DNA from: Apostichopus japonicus
Taxonomy: Eukaryota; Echinodermata; Holothuroidea; Aspidochirotida; Stichopodidae
NCBI RefSeq assembly: GCF_037975245.1
Contig: NC_092565.1
Location: 11,652,499 to 11,716,498, forward strand
DNA: 64,000 nucleotides
Direction: 5' to 3'
Of this stretch, positions 46,330-59,028 are shown in pieces. Position 1 is the stretch's first letter. Every line of letters begins with the position of its first letter. The notes beneath the pieces were generated by a model. That model searched no databases and was not told the DNA's origin. It saw nothing but the letters and a program-made list of their open reading frames with translations. The translations under genes and the position numbers were made by a program.

Positions 46330-46795
46330 AGAAGAGAGAAGAGAGAGAAGAGAGAGAGAGAGGAGAGATGAAAGGGAGAAGAGAGAAGACTTCTCGCGTT
46401 GCTTGGTGGATGGCACGAGTGTCATGCGACCTGGCGGAGGGTAGAGCGGCAGGCCGAAGGCGACGGCAGGCCGGCCCGATTCACCCGCAGAGATCTGGAT
46501 CTCGTTCGAGAATTCGAGATCTCGTGGGGGGCAGTCGGGAGGGGCAGTCGATCAGAGAGAAAGGAGAAGGGAGAGATGAGAGATGAGAGAGAAAGGAGAG
46601 GCGAGAAGGGAGAAGAGAGAAGGCTTCTCGCGTTGTTCGGTGGATGGCACAAGTGTCATGAGAGAAAGGAGAAGGGAGAGATGAGAGAGAATGGAGAAGG
46701 GAGAAGAGAGTAGGCTTCTCGCGTTGCTTGGTGGATGGCACGAGTGTCATGCGACCTGGCAGAGTGGCGGGTCGAAGGCGACGGCAGGCCGGCCC

Positions 46796-47393
46796 GATGC
46801 ATCTGCAAGATCTGACCCTCGTTCGAGATTTTGAGATCTCTTTAGTGTAGCCGGTATTGGCTTAAGTGTGTGATCCAATGGTCAGAACGAGTGGGCAGAG
46901 TGAATCGGATTCTATATATGAGGGGGGTTGTAGAGTCGATCCAAGACTCGAGAAGGCTTTCAATATCTGTCGTGTGTGTATAAATGTCATGGTTGGACAC
47001 TTGCGGGCCCTCTCGTAGGGTCGGCCGTCGTTTCTTCGCGACCATGTGTTGCAACTCGGCGCTCTCACGGGGTTCATCCACTCCCCCCCGTGAGCAGAGG
47101 TGTCCCTCCGTGCACACTTATATATCAACTTTCAGATATGAAGCTTTCGCGGACGGGAGTCCACCCGAGACTCGAAAAGGCTCCTTGCCTGTGGTGCGTA
47201 AATATTTTTGCACGTCTAGACTCTTGCTGGCCTTCTCGGTAGGGTCAGCCGTCGTTTCATCGCGACCATGTGTTGCAACTCGGCGCTCAGAACGGGGGTT
47301 TTCACCCACTCGCCCCGTGAGCAGAAGATTCTTTCGTGCATATTATCTACAAACCCAGATATTGAGCTTTTTCATCCGCAGAACCCCCGGTGG
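46796..47393 (+). repeat. Module C-B, copy 15
   Basis: 598 bp; the box reads TTCAATATCTGTCGTGTGTG, the first-B type, as in copy 8. Confidence 0.9.
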
Positions 47394-47922
47394 AGAAGAG
47401 AGAAGAGAGAGAAGAGAGAGAGAGGAGAGATGAAAGGAAGAAGAGAGAAGGCTTCTCGCGTTGCTTGGTGGATGGCACGAGTGTCATGCGACCTTGCGGA
47501 GGGTAGAGCGGCAGGCCGAAGGCGACGGCAGGCCGTCCCGATTCACCCGCAGAGATCTGGATCTCGTTCGAGAATCCGAGATCTCGTGGGGGACAGTCGG
47601 GAGGGGCAGTCGATCAGAGAGAAAGGAGAAGGGAGAGATGAGAGATGAGAGAGAAAGGAGAAGGGAGAAGGGAGAAGGCTTTCTCGTGTTTTTTGTTGGT
47701 TGGCACAAGTGTCATGAGAGAAAGGAGAGATGATAGAGAAGAGAGAAGAGAGAAGGCTTCTCGCGTTGCTTGGTGATTGGCACGAGTGTCATGCGACCGG
47801 GCGGAGGGCAGAGTCGCAGGCCGAAGGCCGAAGGCGACGGCAGGCCGGCCCGATTCACCCACAGAGATCATCGGTCTCGTTCGAAGTTTCGAGATCTCGT
47901 GGGGGGTAGTCGGGAGGGGTAG

Positions 47923-48546
47923 TCGAGTCGATCCGATACTCGAGAAGGCCTTCAATATCTGTCGTATGTGTATAAATGTCATGGTTGGACTCGTGCAAGA
48001 TATATCCGGGAGCAACCCCGACACTCCTCTGAAAATACGGGTTGCTCCCAGGTGAGAAGGTCGATTGTGTGGTCGATGGCACGAGTGTCATGCGACCGGG
48101 CGAGGGCCGAGTATTTAGCCGACGGTGACGGCAGGCCGCCCGATGGAGAAACGGTCAGATATCGAGCTTTCATCACGGGACCCGTTCGGGCTTGTTGCCG
48201 TTGCTGTGACCATGTGTTGCACTCGGCGCTCTGTACGGGCTTTTTCATCCAAGCAACGAATGCACGCTCGAGGCGTGCGATTGCTCTCCTCTATAACAGT
48301 GGACGAGCCGTCGCCCTCCCGCGTCGCTTCGAACCGGTCCCGTGTCCAAGGCGGGACCACTGCGACTCCTCTCGAAACGACCCAGTCGACTCGGGTAGAG
48401 ATATACACCTCGAGAATCCCTTCGGGCGGTTCTTCGATCACTGTACCGTAATAGCACGGCATCGAAGGTTGATGATTGAGAGAGAAAGGGGAGTGCGAGA
48501 GCGACTCCAGGATGGCGAACGGGCCTAGCCCGGTTCCGTCGACCGT
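47923..48546 (+). other. 5' ETS-like segment 18
   Basis: 624 bp, standard; GCTGTGACCATG near 48,204 and TTGATGATTG near 48,470. Confidence 0.65.
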
Positions 48547-48722
48547 TACCTGGTTGATCCTGCCAGTAGTCATATGCTTGTCTCGAAGATTAAGCAATGC
48601 ACGGCTAAGTACAATCCTGAACATACAAGAGAAACTGCAGATGGCTCATTAGATCAGTTATGGTTTATTGGAGAAAGTCTTATACCATGGATAACTGTGG
48701 TAATTCTAGAGCTTATTCTAAT
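48547..48722 (+). pseudogene. 18S rRNA 5' fragment, copy 16
   Basis: One change near the 3' edge (GCTTATTCTAAT for GCTTATACTAAT). Confidence 0.92.
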
Positions 48723-49073
48723 GAGAGAGAAAGGAAAAGGGAGAAGAGAGAAGGCTTCTCGCGTTGCTTGGTGGATGGCACGAGTGTCATGCGACCGGGC
48801 GGAGGGCAGAGTCGTAGGCCGAAGGCGACGGCAGGCCGGCCCGATCCACCCGCAGAGATGAGAGAGAAAGTAGAATGGAGAGATGAAGAATGAGAGAGGA
48901 AGGAGAAGAGAGAAGGCTTCTCGCGTTGCTTGGTGGCTGGCACGAGTGTCATGCGACCGGGCGGACGGCAGAGCGGCAGGCCGAAGGCGACGGCAGCCCG
49001 GCTCGATTCACCCGCAGAGATCTGGATCTCGTTCGAGAATTCGAGATCTCGTGGGGGCAGTCGGGAGGGGCAT

Positions 49074-49542
49074 TCGAGTCGATCCGAGACTCGTGAAGGC
49101 TTTCAATATCTGTCGTGTGTGTATAAATGTCATGGTTGGACACTTGCGGGCCCTCTCGTAGGGTCGGCCGTCGTTTCTTCGCGACCATGTGTTGCAACTC
49201 GGCGCTCTCACGGGGTTCATCCACTCCCCCCCCCCCCCGTGAGCAGAGGTGTCCCTCCGTGCACACGTATATATCAACGTTCAGATATGAAGCTTTCGCG
49301 GACGGGAGTCCACCCGAGACTCGAAAAGGCTCCTTGCCTGTGGTGCGTAAATATTTTTGCACGTCTAGACTCTTGCTGGCCTTCTCGGTAGGGTCAGCCG
49401 TCGTTTCATCGCGACCATGTGTTGCAACTCGGCGCTCAGAACGGGGGTTTTCACCCACTCGCCCCGTGAGCAGAAGATTCTTTCGTGCATATTATCTACA
49501 AACCCAGATATTGAGCTTTTTCATCCGCAGAACCCCCGGTGG
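49074..49542 (+). repeat. Module B, copy 13
   Basis: 469 bp, 13-C run at 49226-49238. Confidence 0.9.
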
Positions 49543-50077
49543 AGAAGAGAGAAGAGAGAGAAGAGAGAGAGAGGAGAGATGAAAGGGAGAAGAGAGAAGG
49601 CTTCTCGCGTTGCTTGGTGGATGGCACGAGTGTCATGCGACCTTGCGGAGGGTAGAGCGGCAGGCCGAAGGCGACGGCAGGCCGGCCCGATTCACCCGCA
49701 GAGATCTGGATCTCGTTCGAGAATTCGAGATCTCGTGGGGGACAGTCGGGAGGGGCAGTCGATCAGAGAGAAAGGAGAAAGGAGAAGGGAGAGATGAGAG
49801 ATGAGAGAGAAAGGAGAAGTGAGAAGGAAGAAGGCTTCTCGTGTTTTTTGTTGGTTGGCACAAGTGTCATGAGAGAAAGGAGAGATGATAGAGAAGGGAG
49901 AAGAGAGAAGGCTTCTCGCGTTGCTTGGTGATTGGCACGAGTGTCATGCGACCGGGCGGAGGGCAGAGTCGCAGGCCGAAGGCCGAAGGCGACGGCAGGC
50001 CGGCCCGATTCACCCACAGAGATCATCGGTCTCGTTCGAAGTTTCGAGATCTCGTGGGGGGTAGTCGGGAGGGGTAG

Positions 50078-50418
50078 TCGAGTCGATCCGATACTCGAGA
50101 AGGCCTTCAATATCTGTCGTATGTGTATAAATGTCATGGTTGGACTCGTGCAAGATATATCCGGGAGCAACCCCGACACTCCTCTGAAAATACGGGTTGC
50201 TCCCAGGTGAGAAGGTCGATTGTGTGGTCGATGGCACGAGTGTCATGCGACCGGGCGAGGGCCGAGTATTTAGCCGACGGTGACGGTGACACTCGCCCCG
50301 TGAAGAAACGGTCAGATATCGAGCTTTCATCACGGGACCCGTTCGGATTGAGAGAGAAAGGGGAGTGCGAGAGCGACTCCAGGATGGCGAACGGGCCTAG
50401 CCCGGTTCCGTCGACCGT
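50078..50418 (+). other. 5' ETS-like segment 19 (internal deletion)
   Basis: 341 bp. Has the B-type patch near 50,285, then jumps from ACCCGTTCGG (about 50,346) to ATTGAGAGAG, losing the central hairpins. The promoter-like box, 11-bp stem and junction to 18S are kept. Confidence 0.7.
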
Positions 50419-50594
50419 TACCTGGTTGATCCTGCCAGTAGTCATATGCTTGTCTCGAAGATTTAGCAATGCACGGCTAAGTACAATCCTGAACATACAA
50501 GAGAAACTGCAGATGGCTCAATAGATCAGTTATGGTTTATTGGAGAAAGTCTTATACCATGGATAACTGTGGTAATTCTAGAGCTTATACTAAT
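50419..50594 (+). pseudogene. 18S rRNA 5' fragment, copy 17
   Basis: Combines two otherwise separate variants, GATTTAGC and CAATAG, so it may be a recombinant of the two classes. Confidence 0.92.
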
Positions 50595-50945
50595 GAGAGA
50601 GAAAGGAAAAGGGAGAAGAGAGAAGGCTTCTCGCGTTGCTTGGTGGATGGCACGAGTGTCATGCGACCGGGCGGAGGGCAGAGTCGTAGGCCGAAGGCGA
50701 CGGCAGGCCGGCCCGATCTACCCGCAGAGATGAGAGAGAAAGTAGAATGGAGAGATGAAGAATGAGAGAGGAAGGAGAAGAGAGAAGGCTTCTCGCGTTG
50801 CTTGGTGGCTGGCACGAGTGTCATGCGACCGGGCGGAGGGCAGAGCGGCAGGCCGAAGGCGACGGCAGGCCGGCCCGATTCACCCGCAGAGATCTGGATC
50901 TCGTTCGAGAATTCGAGATCTCGTGGGGGCAGTCGGGAGGGGCAT

Positions 50946-51422
50946 TCGAGTCGATCCGAGACTCGTGGAGGCTTTCAATATCTGTCGTGTGTGTATAAAT
51001 GTCATGGTTGGACACTTGCGGGCCCTCTCGTAGGGTCGGCCGTCGTTTCTTCGCGACCATGTGTTGCAACTCGGCGCTCTCACGGGGTTCATCCACTCAA
51101 CCCCCCCCCCCCCCCCCCGTGAGCAGAGGTGTCCCTCCGTGCACACGTATATATCAACGTTCAGATATGAAGCTTTCGCGGACGGGAGTCCACCCGAGAC
51201 TCGAAAAGGCTCCTTGCCTGTGGTGCGTAAATATTTTTGCACGTCTAGACTCTTGCTGGCCTTCTCGGTAGGGTCAGCCGTCGTTTCATCGCGACCATGT
51301 GTTGCAACTCGGCGCTCAGAACGGGGGTTTTCACCCACTCGCCCCGTGAGCAGAAGATTCTTTCGTGCATATTATCTACAAACCCAGATATTGAGCTTTT
51401 TCATCTGCAGAACCCCCGGTGG
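50946..51422 (+). repeat. Module B, copy 14 (18-C run)
   Basis: 477 bp with CACTCAA followed by 18 C (51101-51118); ends with TCATCTGCAG. Confidence 0.9.
51101..51118 (+). repeat. Longest poly-C run (18 C)
   Basis: Mononucleotide run at the variable site of module B. Other long runs: 9185-9197 (13), 10027-10042 (16), 25284-25297 (14), 27427-27443 (17), 46010-46025 (16), 49226-49238 (13), 54279-54294 (16). Confidence 0.95.
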
Positions 51423-51846
51423 AGAAGAGAGAAGAGAAGAGAGAAGGCTTCTCGCGTTGCTTGGTGGATGGCACGAGTGTCATGCGACCTGGCGGAGGGT
51501 AGAGCGGCAGGCCGAAGGCGACGGCAGGCCGGCCCGATTCACCCGCAGAGATCTGGATCTCGTTCGAGGATTCGAGATCTCGTGGGGGGCAGTCGGGAGG
51601 GGCAGTCGACCAGAGAGAAAGGAGAAGGGAGAGATGAGAGATGAGAGAGAAAGGAGAGGGGAGAAGAGAGAAGGCTTCTCGCGTTGTTCGGTGGATGGCA
51701 CAAGTGTCATGAGAGAAAGGAGAAGGGAGAGATGAGAGATGAGAGAGAAGGGAGAAGAGAGTAGGCTTCTCGCGTTGCTTGGTGGATGGCACGAGTGTCA
51801 TGCGACCTGGCAGAGTGGCGGGTCGAAGGCGACGGCAGGCCGGCCC

Positions 51847-52443
51847 GATGCATCTGCAAGATCTGACCCTCGTTCGAGATTTTGAGATCTCTTTAGTGTA
51901 GTGGGTATTGGCTTAAGTGTGTGATCCAATGGTCAGAACGAGTGGGCAGAGTGAATCGGATTCTATATATGAGGGGGGTTGTAGAGTCGATCCAAGACTC
52001 GAGAAGGCTTTTAATATCTGTCGTGGGTGTATAAATGTCATGGTTGGACACTTGCGGGCCCTCTCGTAGGGTCGGCCGTCGTTTCTTCGCGACCATGTGT
52101 TGCAACTCGGCGCTCTCACGGGGTTCATCCATTCCCCCCTTGAGCAGAGGTGTCCCTCCGTGCACACGTATATATCAACGTTCAGATATGAAGCTTTCGC
52201 GGACGGGAGTCCACCCGAGACTCGAAAAGGCTCCTTGCCTGTGGTGCGTAAATATTTTTGCACGTCTAGACTCTTGCTGGCCTTCTCGGTAGGGTCAGCC
52301 GTCGTTTCATCGCGACCATGTGTTGCAACTCGGCGCTCGGAGCGGGGGTTTTCACCCACTCGCCCCGTGAGCAGAAGGTTCTTTCGTGCATATTATCTAC
52401 AAACCCAGATATTGAGCTTTTTCATCTGCAGAACCCCCGGTGG
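51847..52443 (+). repeat. Module C-B, copy 16
   Basis: 597 bp; C run ends CCCCCCTTGAGC, breaking the inverted repeat. Confidence 0.9.
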
Positions 52444-52962
52444 AGAAGAGAGAGAAGAGAGAGAGAGAAGAGAAGAGAGGAGAGATGGAAGGGAGAAGAG
52501 AGAAGGCTTCTCGCGTTGCTTGGTGGATGGCACGAGTGTCCTGCGACCTTGCGGAGGGTAGAGCGGCAGGCCGAAAGCGACGGCAGGCCGGCCCGATTCA
52601 CCCGCAGAGATCTGGATCTCGTTCGAAAATTCGAGATCTCGTGGGGGACAGTCGGGAGGGGCAGTCGATCAGAGAGAAAGGAGAAGGGAGAGATGAGAGA
52701 TGAGAGAGAAAGGAGAAGTGAGAAGGGAGAAGGCTTCTCGTGTTTTTTGTTGGTTGGCACAAGTGTCATGAGAGAAAGGAGAGATGATAGAGAAGAGAGA
52801 AGGCTTCTCGCGTTGCTTGGTGATTGGCACGAGTGTCATGCGACCGGGCGGAGGGCAGAGTCGAAGGCCGAAGGCGACGGCAGGCCGGCCCGATTCACCC
52901 ACAGACATCATCGGTCTCGTTCGAAGTTTCGAGATCTCGTGGGGGGTAGTCGGGAGGGGTAG

Positions 52963-53599
52963 TCGAGTCGATCCGATACTCGAGAAGGCCTTCAATATCT
53001 GTCGTATGTGTATAAATGTCATGGTTGGACTCGTGCAAGATATATCCGGGAGCAACCCCGACACTCCTCTGAAAATACGGGTTGCTCCCAGGTGAGAAGG
53101 TCGAATGTGTGGTCGATGGCACGAGTGTCATGCGACCGGGCGAGGGCAGAGTATTTAGCCGACGGTGACGGCACGCCGCCCGATGGAGAAACGGTCAGAT
53201 ATCGAGCTTTCATCACGGGACCCGTTCGGGCTTGTTGCCGTTGCTGCGACCATGTGTTGCACTCGGCGCTCTGTACGGGCTTTTTCATCCAAGCAACGAA
53301 TGCACGCTCGAGGCGTGCGATTGCTCTCCTCTATAACAGTGGACGAGCCGTCGCCCTCCCGCGTCGCCCTCCCGCGTCGCTTCGAACCGGTCCCGTGTCC
53401 AAGGCGGGACCACTGCGACTCCTCTCGAAACGACCCAGTCGACTCGGGTAGAGATATACACCTCGAGAATCCCTTCGGGCGGTTCTTCGATCACTGTACC
53501 GTAATAGCACGGCATCGAAGGTTGAGGATTGAGAGAGAAAGGGGAGTGCGAGAGCGACTCCAGGATGGCGAACGGGCCTAGCCCGGTTCCGTCGACCGT
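52963..53599 (+). other. 5' ETS-like segment 20
   Basis: 637 bp with the 13-bp duplication; scattered private changes (GTCGAATGTG, GGGCAGAGTA). Confidence 0.65.
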
Positions 53600-53775
53600 T
53601 ACCTGGTTGATCCTGCCAGTAGTCATATGCTTGTCTCGAAGATTAAGCAATGCACGGCTAAGTACAATCCTGAACATACAAGAGAAACTGCAGATGGCTC
53701 ATTAGATCAGTTATGGTTTATTGGAGAAAGTCTTATACCATGGATAACTGTGGTAATTCTAGAGCTTATACTAAT
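53600..53775 (+). pseudogene. 18S rRNA 5' fragment, copy 18
   Basis: Majority sequence; the purine tract after it begins AAGAGAG in place of GAGAGAG. Confidence 0.92.
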
Positions 53776-54126
53776 AAGAGAGAAAGGAAAAGGGAGAAGA
53801 GAGAAGGCTTCTCGCGTTGCTTGGTGGATGGCACGAGTGTCATGCGACCGGGCGGAGGGCAGAGTCGTAGGCCGAAGGCGACGGCAGGCCGGCCCGATCC
53901 ACCCGCAGAGATGAGAGAGAAAGTAGAATGGAGAGATGAAGAATGAGAGAGGAAGGAGAAGAGAGAAGGCTTCTCGCGTTGCTTGGTGGCTGGCACGAGT
54001 GTCATGCGACCGGGCGGAGGGCAGAGCGGCAGGCCGAAGGCGACGGCAGGCCGGCTCGATTCACCCGCAGAGATCTGGATCTCGTTCGAGAATTCGAGAT
54101 CTCGTGGGGGCAGTCGGGAGGGGCAT

Positions 54127-54599
54127 TCGAGTCGATCCGAGACTCGTGAAGGCTTTCAATATCTGTCGTGTGTGTATAAATGTCATGGTTGGACACTTGC
54201 GGGCCCTCTCGTAGGGTCGGCCGTCGTTTCTTCGCGACCATGTGTTGCAACTCGGCGCTCTCACGGGGTTCATCCACTCCCCCCCCCCCCCCCCGTGAGC
54301 AGAGGTGTCCCTCCGTGCACACGTATATATCAACGTTCAGATATGAAGCTTTCGCGGACGGGAGTCCACCCGAGACTCGAAAAGGCTCCTTGCCTGTGGT
54401 GCGTAAATATTTTTGCACGTCTTAGACTCTTGCTGGCCTTCTCGGTAGGGTCAGCCGTCGTTTCATCGCGACCATGTGTTGCAACTCGGCGCTCAGAACG
54501 GGGGTTTTCACCCACTCGCCCCGTGAGCAGAAGATTCTTTCGTGCATATTATCTACAAACCCAGATATTGAGCTTTTTCATCCGCAGAACCCCCGGTGG
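54127..54599 (+). repeat. Module B, copy 15
   Basis: 473 bp, 16-C run at 54279-54294, extra T in CGTCTTAGAC. Confidence 0.9.
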
Positions 54600-55069
54600 A
54601 GAAGAGAGAAGAGAGAGAAGAGAGAGAGAGGAGAGATGAAAGGGAGAAGAGAGAAGGCTTCTCGCGTTGCTTGGTGGATGGCACGAGTGTCATGCGACCT
54701 GGCGGAGGGTAGAGCGGCAGGCCGAAGGCGACGGCAGGCCGGCCCGATTCACCCGCAGAGATCTGGATCTCGTTCGAGAATTCGAGATCTCGTGGGGGGC
54801 AGTCGGGAGGGGCAGTCGATCAGAGAGAAAGGAGAAGGGAGAGATGAGAGATGAGAGAGAAAGGAGAGGGGAGAAGGGAGAAGAGAGAAGGCTTCTCGCG
54901 TTGTTCGGTGGATGGCACAAGTGTCATGAGAGAAAGGAGAAGGGAGAGATGAGAGATGAGAGAGAAAGGAAAAGGGAGAAGAGAGTAGGCTTCTCGCGTT
55001 GCTGGTGGATGGCACGAGTGTCATGCGACCTGGCAGAGTGGCGGGTCGAAGGCGACGGCAGGCCGGCCC

Positions 55070-55668
55070 GATGCATCTGCAAGATCTGACCCTCGTTCGA
55101 GATTTTGAGATCTCTTTAGTGTAGCGGGTATTGGCTTAAGTGTGTGATCCAATGGTCAGAACGAGTGGGCAGAGTGAATCGGATTCTATATATGAGGGGG
55201 GTTGTAGAGTCGATCCAAGACTCGAGAAGGCTTTTAATATCTGTCGTGGGTGTATAAATGTCATGGTTGGACACTTGCGGGCCCTCTCGTAGGGTCGGCC
55301 GTCGTTTCTTCGCGACCATGTGTTGCAACTCGGCGCTCTCACGGGGTTCATCCACTCCCCCCCGTGAGCAGAGGTGTCCCTCCGTGCACACGTATATATC
55401 AACGTTCAGATATGAAGCTTTCGCGGACGGGAGTCCACCCGAGACTCGAAAAGGCTCCTTGCCTGTGGTGCGTAAATATTTTTGCACGTCTTAGACTCTT
55501 GCTGGCCTTCTCGGTAGGGTCAGCCGTCGTTTCATCGCGACCATGTGTTGCAACTCGGCGCTCAGAGCGGGGGTTTTCACCCACTCGCCTCGTGAGCAGA
55601 AGGTTCTTTCGTGCATATTATCTACAAACCCAGATATTGAGCTTTTTCATCCGCAGAACCCCCGGTGG
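55070..55668 (+). repeat. Module C-B, copy 17
   Basis: 599 bp; extra T in CGTCTTAGAC, shared with the B module of the same unit. Confidence 0.9.
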
Positions 55669-56191
55669 AGAAGAGAGAGAAGAGAGAGAGAGAGAAGAGA
55701 GGAGAGATGGAAGGGAGAAGAGAGAAGGCTTCTCGCGTTGCTTGGTGGATGGCACGAGTGTCATGCGACCTTGCGGAGGGTAGAGCGGCAGGCCGAAGGC
55801 GACGGCAGGCCGGCCCGATTCACCCGCAGAGATCTGGATCTCGTTCGAGAATTCGAGATCTCGTGGGGGACAGTCGGGAGGGGCAGTCGATCAGAGAGAA
55901 AGGAGAAGGGAGAGATGAGAGATGAGAGAGAAAGGAGAAGTGAGAAGGGAGAAGGCTTCTCGTGTTTTTTGTTGGTTGGCACAAGTGTCATGAGAGAAAG
56001 GAGAGATGATAGAGAAGAGAGAAGGCTTCTCGCGTTGCTTGGTGATTGGCACGAGTGTCATGCGACCGGGCGGAGGGCAGAGTCGCAGGCCGAAGGCCGA
56101 AGGCGACGGCAGGCCGGCCCGATTCACCCACAGAGATCATCGGTCTCGTTCGAAGTTTCGAGATCTCGTGGGGGGTAGTCGGGAGGGGTAG

Positions 56192-56828
56192 TCGAGTCGA
56201 TCCGATACTCGAGAAGGCCTTCAATATCTGTCGTATGTGTATAAATGTCATGGTTGGACTCGTGCAAGATATATCCGGGAGCAACCCCGACACTCCTCTG
56301 AAAATACGGGTTGCTCCCAGGTGAGAAGGTCGATTGTGTGGTCGATGGCACGAGTGTCATGCGACCGGGCGAGGGCCGAGTATTTAGCCGACGGTGACGG
56401 CAGGCCGCCCGATGGAGAAACGGTCAGATATCGAGCTTTCATCACGGGACCCGTTCGGGCTTGTTGCCGTTGCTGCGACCATGTGTTGCACTCGGCGCTC
56501 TGTACGGGCTTTTTCATCCAAGCAACGAATGCACGCTCGAGGCGTGCGATTGCTCTCCTCTATAACAGTGGACGAGCAGTCGCCCTCCCGCGTCGCCCTC
56601 CCGCGTCGCTTCGAACCGGTCCCGTGTCCAAGGTGGGACCACTGCGACTCCTCTCGAAACGACCCAGTCGACTCGGGTAGAGATATACACCTCGAGAATC
56701 CCTTCGGGCGGTTCTTCGATCACTGTACCGTAATAGCACGGCATCGAAGGTTGAGGATTGAGAGAGAAAGGGGAGTGCGATAGCGACTCCAGGATGGCGA
56801 CAGGGCCTAGCCCGGTTCCGTCGACCGT
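56192..56828 (+). other. 5' ETS-like segment 21
   Basis: 637 bp with the 13-bp duplication and the GCGATAGCG/GCGACAGGG end; one substitution in the GGTCCCG stem partner (GGTGGGACC). Confidence 0.65.
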
Positions 56829-57004
56829 TACCTGGTTGATCCTGCCAGTAGTCATATGCTTGTCTCGAAGATTAAGCAATGCACGGCTAAGTACAATCCT
56901 GAACATACAAGAGAAACTGCAGATGGCTCATTAGATCAGTTATGGTTTATTGGAGAAAGTCTTATACCATGGATAACTGTGGTAATTCTAGAGCTTATAC
57001 TAAT
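56829..57004 (+). pseudogene. 18S rRNA 5' fragment, copy 19
   Basis: Majority sequence; flanks match copy 3. Confidence 0.92.
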
Positions 57005-57193
57005 GAGAGAGAAAGGAAAAGGGAGAAGAGAGAAGGCTTCTAGCGTTGCTTGGTGGATGGCACGAGTGTCATGCGACGGGGCGGAGGGCAGAGCGGCAGG
57101 CCGAAGGCGACGGCAGGCCGGCCCGATTCACCCGCAGAGATCTGGATCTCGTTCGAGAATTCGAGATCTCGTGGGGGCAGTCGGGAGGGGCAT

Positions 57194-57432
57194 TCGAGTC
57201 GATCCGAGACTCGTGAAGGCTTTTAATATCTGTCGTGGGTGTATAAATGTCATGGTTGGACTCTTGCTGGCCTTCTCGGTAGGGTCAGCCGTCGTTTCAT
57301 CGCGACCATGTGTTGCAACTCGGCGCTCAGAACGGGGGTTTTCACCCACTCGCCCCGTGAGCAGAAGATTATTTCGTGCATATTATCTACAAACCCAGAT
57401 ATTGAGCTTTTTCATCCGCAGAACCCCGGTGG
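57194..57432 (+). repeat. Module B, copy 16 (half length)
   Basis: 239 bp with the same internal junction as copy 3, so one deletion event was probably copied 49 kb away rather than arising twice. Confidence 0.92.
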
Positions 57433-57902
57433 AGAAGAGAGAAGAGAGAGAAGAGAGAGAGAGGAGAGATGAAAGGGAGAAGAGAGAAGGCTTCTCGCGT
57501 TGCTTGGTGGATGGCACGAGTGTCATGCGACCTGGCGGAGGGTAGAGCGGCAGGCCGAAGGCGACGGCAGGCCGGCCCGATTCACCCGCAGAGATCTGGA
57601 TCTCGTTCGAGAATTCGAGATATCGTGGGCGGCAGTCGGGAGGGGCAGTCGATCAGAGAGAAAGGAGAAGGGAGAGATGAGAGATGAGAGAGAAAGGAGA
57701 GGGGAGAAGGGAGAAGAGAGAAGGCTTCTCGCGTTGTTCGGTGGATGGCACAAGTGTCATGAGAGAAAGGAGAAGGGAGAGATGAGAGATGAGAGAGAAA
57801 GGAGAAGGGAGAAGAGAGTAGGCTTCTCGCGTTGCTGGTGGATGGCACGAGTGTCATGCGACCTGGCAGAGTGGCGGGTCGAAGGCGACGGCAGGCCGGC
57901 CC

Positions 57903-58502
57903 AATGCATCTGCAAGATCTGACCCTCGTTCGAGATTTTGAGATCTCTTTAGTGTAGCGGGTATTGGCTTAAGTGTGTGATCCAATGGTCAGAACGAGTG
58001 GGCAGAGTGAATCGGATTCTATATATGAGGGGGGTTGTAGAGTCGATCCAAGACTCGAGAAGGCTTTTAATATCTGTCATGGGTGTATAAATGTCATGGT
58101 TGGACACTTGCGGGCCCTCTCGTAGGGTCGGCCGTCGTTTCTTCGCGACCATGTGTTGCAACTCGGCGCTCTCACGGGGTTCATCCACTCCCCCCCCCGT
58201 GAGCAGAGGTGTCCCTCCGTGCACACGTATATATCAACGTTCAGATATGAAGCTTTCGCGGACGGGAGTCCACCCGAGACTGGAAAAGGCTCCTTGCCTG
58301 TGGTGCGTAAATATTTTTGCACGTCTAGACTCTTGCTGGCCTTCTCGGTAGGGTCAGCCGTCGTTTCATCGCGACCATGTGTTGCAACTCGGCGCTCAGA
58401 GCGGGGGTTTTCACCCACTCGCCCCGTGAGCAGAAGGTTCTTTCGTGCATATTATCTACAAACCCAGATATTGAGCTTTTTCATCCGCAGAACCCCCGGT
58501 GG
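57903..58502 (+). repeat. Module C-B, copy 18
   Basis: 600 bp; starts AATGCATCTG (G lost to A), shared with copy 19; CTGTCATGGGTG in the box. Confidence 0.9.
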
Positions 58503-59028
58503 AGAAGAGAGAGAAGAGAGAGAGAGAAGAGAAGAGAGGAGAGATGGAAGGGAGAAGAGAGAAGGCTTCTCGCGTTGCTTGGTGGATGGCACGAGTGTCA
58601 TGCGACCTTGCGGAGGGTAGAGCGGCAGGCCGAAAGCGACGGCAGGCCGGCCCGATTCACCCGCAGAGATCTGGATCTCGTTCGAGAATTCGAGATCTCG
58701 TGGGGGACAGTCGGGAGGGGCAGTCGATCAGAGAGAAAGGAGAAGGGAGAGATGAGAGATGAGAGAGAAAGGAGAAGTGAGAAGGGAGAAGGCTTCTCGT
58801 GTTTTTTGTTGGTTGGCACAAGTGTCATGAGAGAAAGGAGAGATGATAGAGAAGAGAGAAGGCTTCTCGCGTTGCTTGGTGATTGGCACGAGTGTCATGC
58901 GACCGGGCGGAGGGCAGAGTCGCAGGCCGAAGGCCGAAGGCGACGGCAGGCCGGCCCGATTCACCCACAGAGATCATCGGTCTCGTTCGAAGTTTCGAGA
59001 TCTCGTGGGGGTCAGTCGGGAGGGGTAG

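Larger units (their letters stand above)
45331..48546 (+). repeat. Array unit 15 (standard, 3,216 bp)
   Basis: A blocks at 45507-45858, 46330-46795 and 47394-47922. Standard order; the first B has a 16-C run and a small change at GCGGGACCCTCG near 45,932. Confidence 0.9.
48547..50418 (+). repeat. Array unit 16 (1,872 bp)
   Basis: A blocks at 48723-49073 and 49543-50077. There is no C-B module, and the ETS-like segment has a large internal deletion. Confidence 0.88.
50419..53599 (+). repeat. Array unit 17 (3,181 bp)
   Basis: A blocks at 50595-50945, 51423-51846 and 52444-52962. Its 18S fragment combines the GATTTAGC and CAATAG variants. The B module has the longest poly-C run in the window (18). 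Confidence 0.9.
53600..56828 (+). repeat. Array unit 18 (standard, 3,229 bp)
   Basis: A blocks at 53776-54126, 54600-55069 and 55669-56191. Both B-type modules share an extra T in the second half-repeat (CGTCTTAGAC near 54,418 and 55,487), a mark of sequence transfer between non-equivalent modules. Confidence 0.9.
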
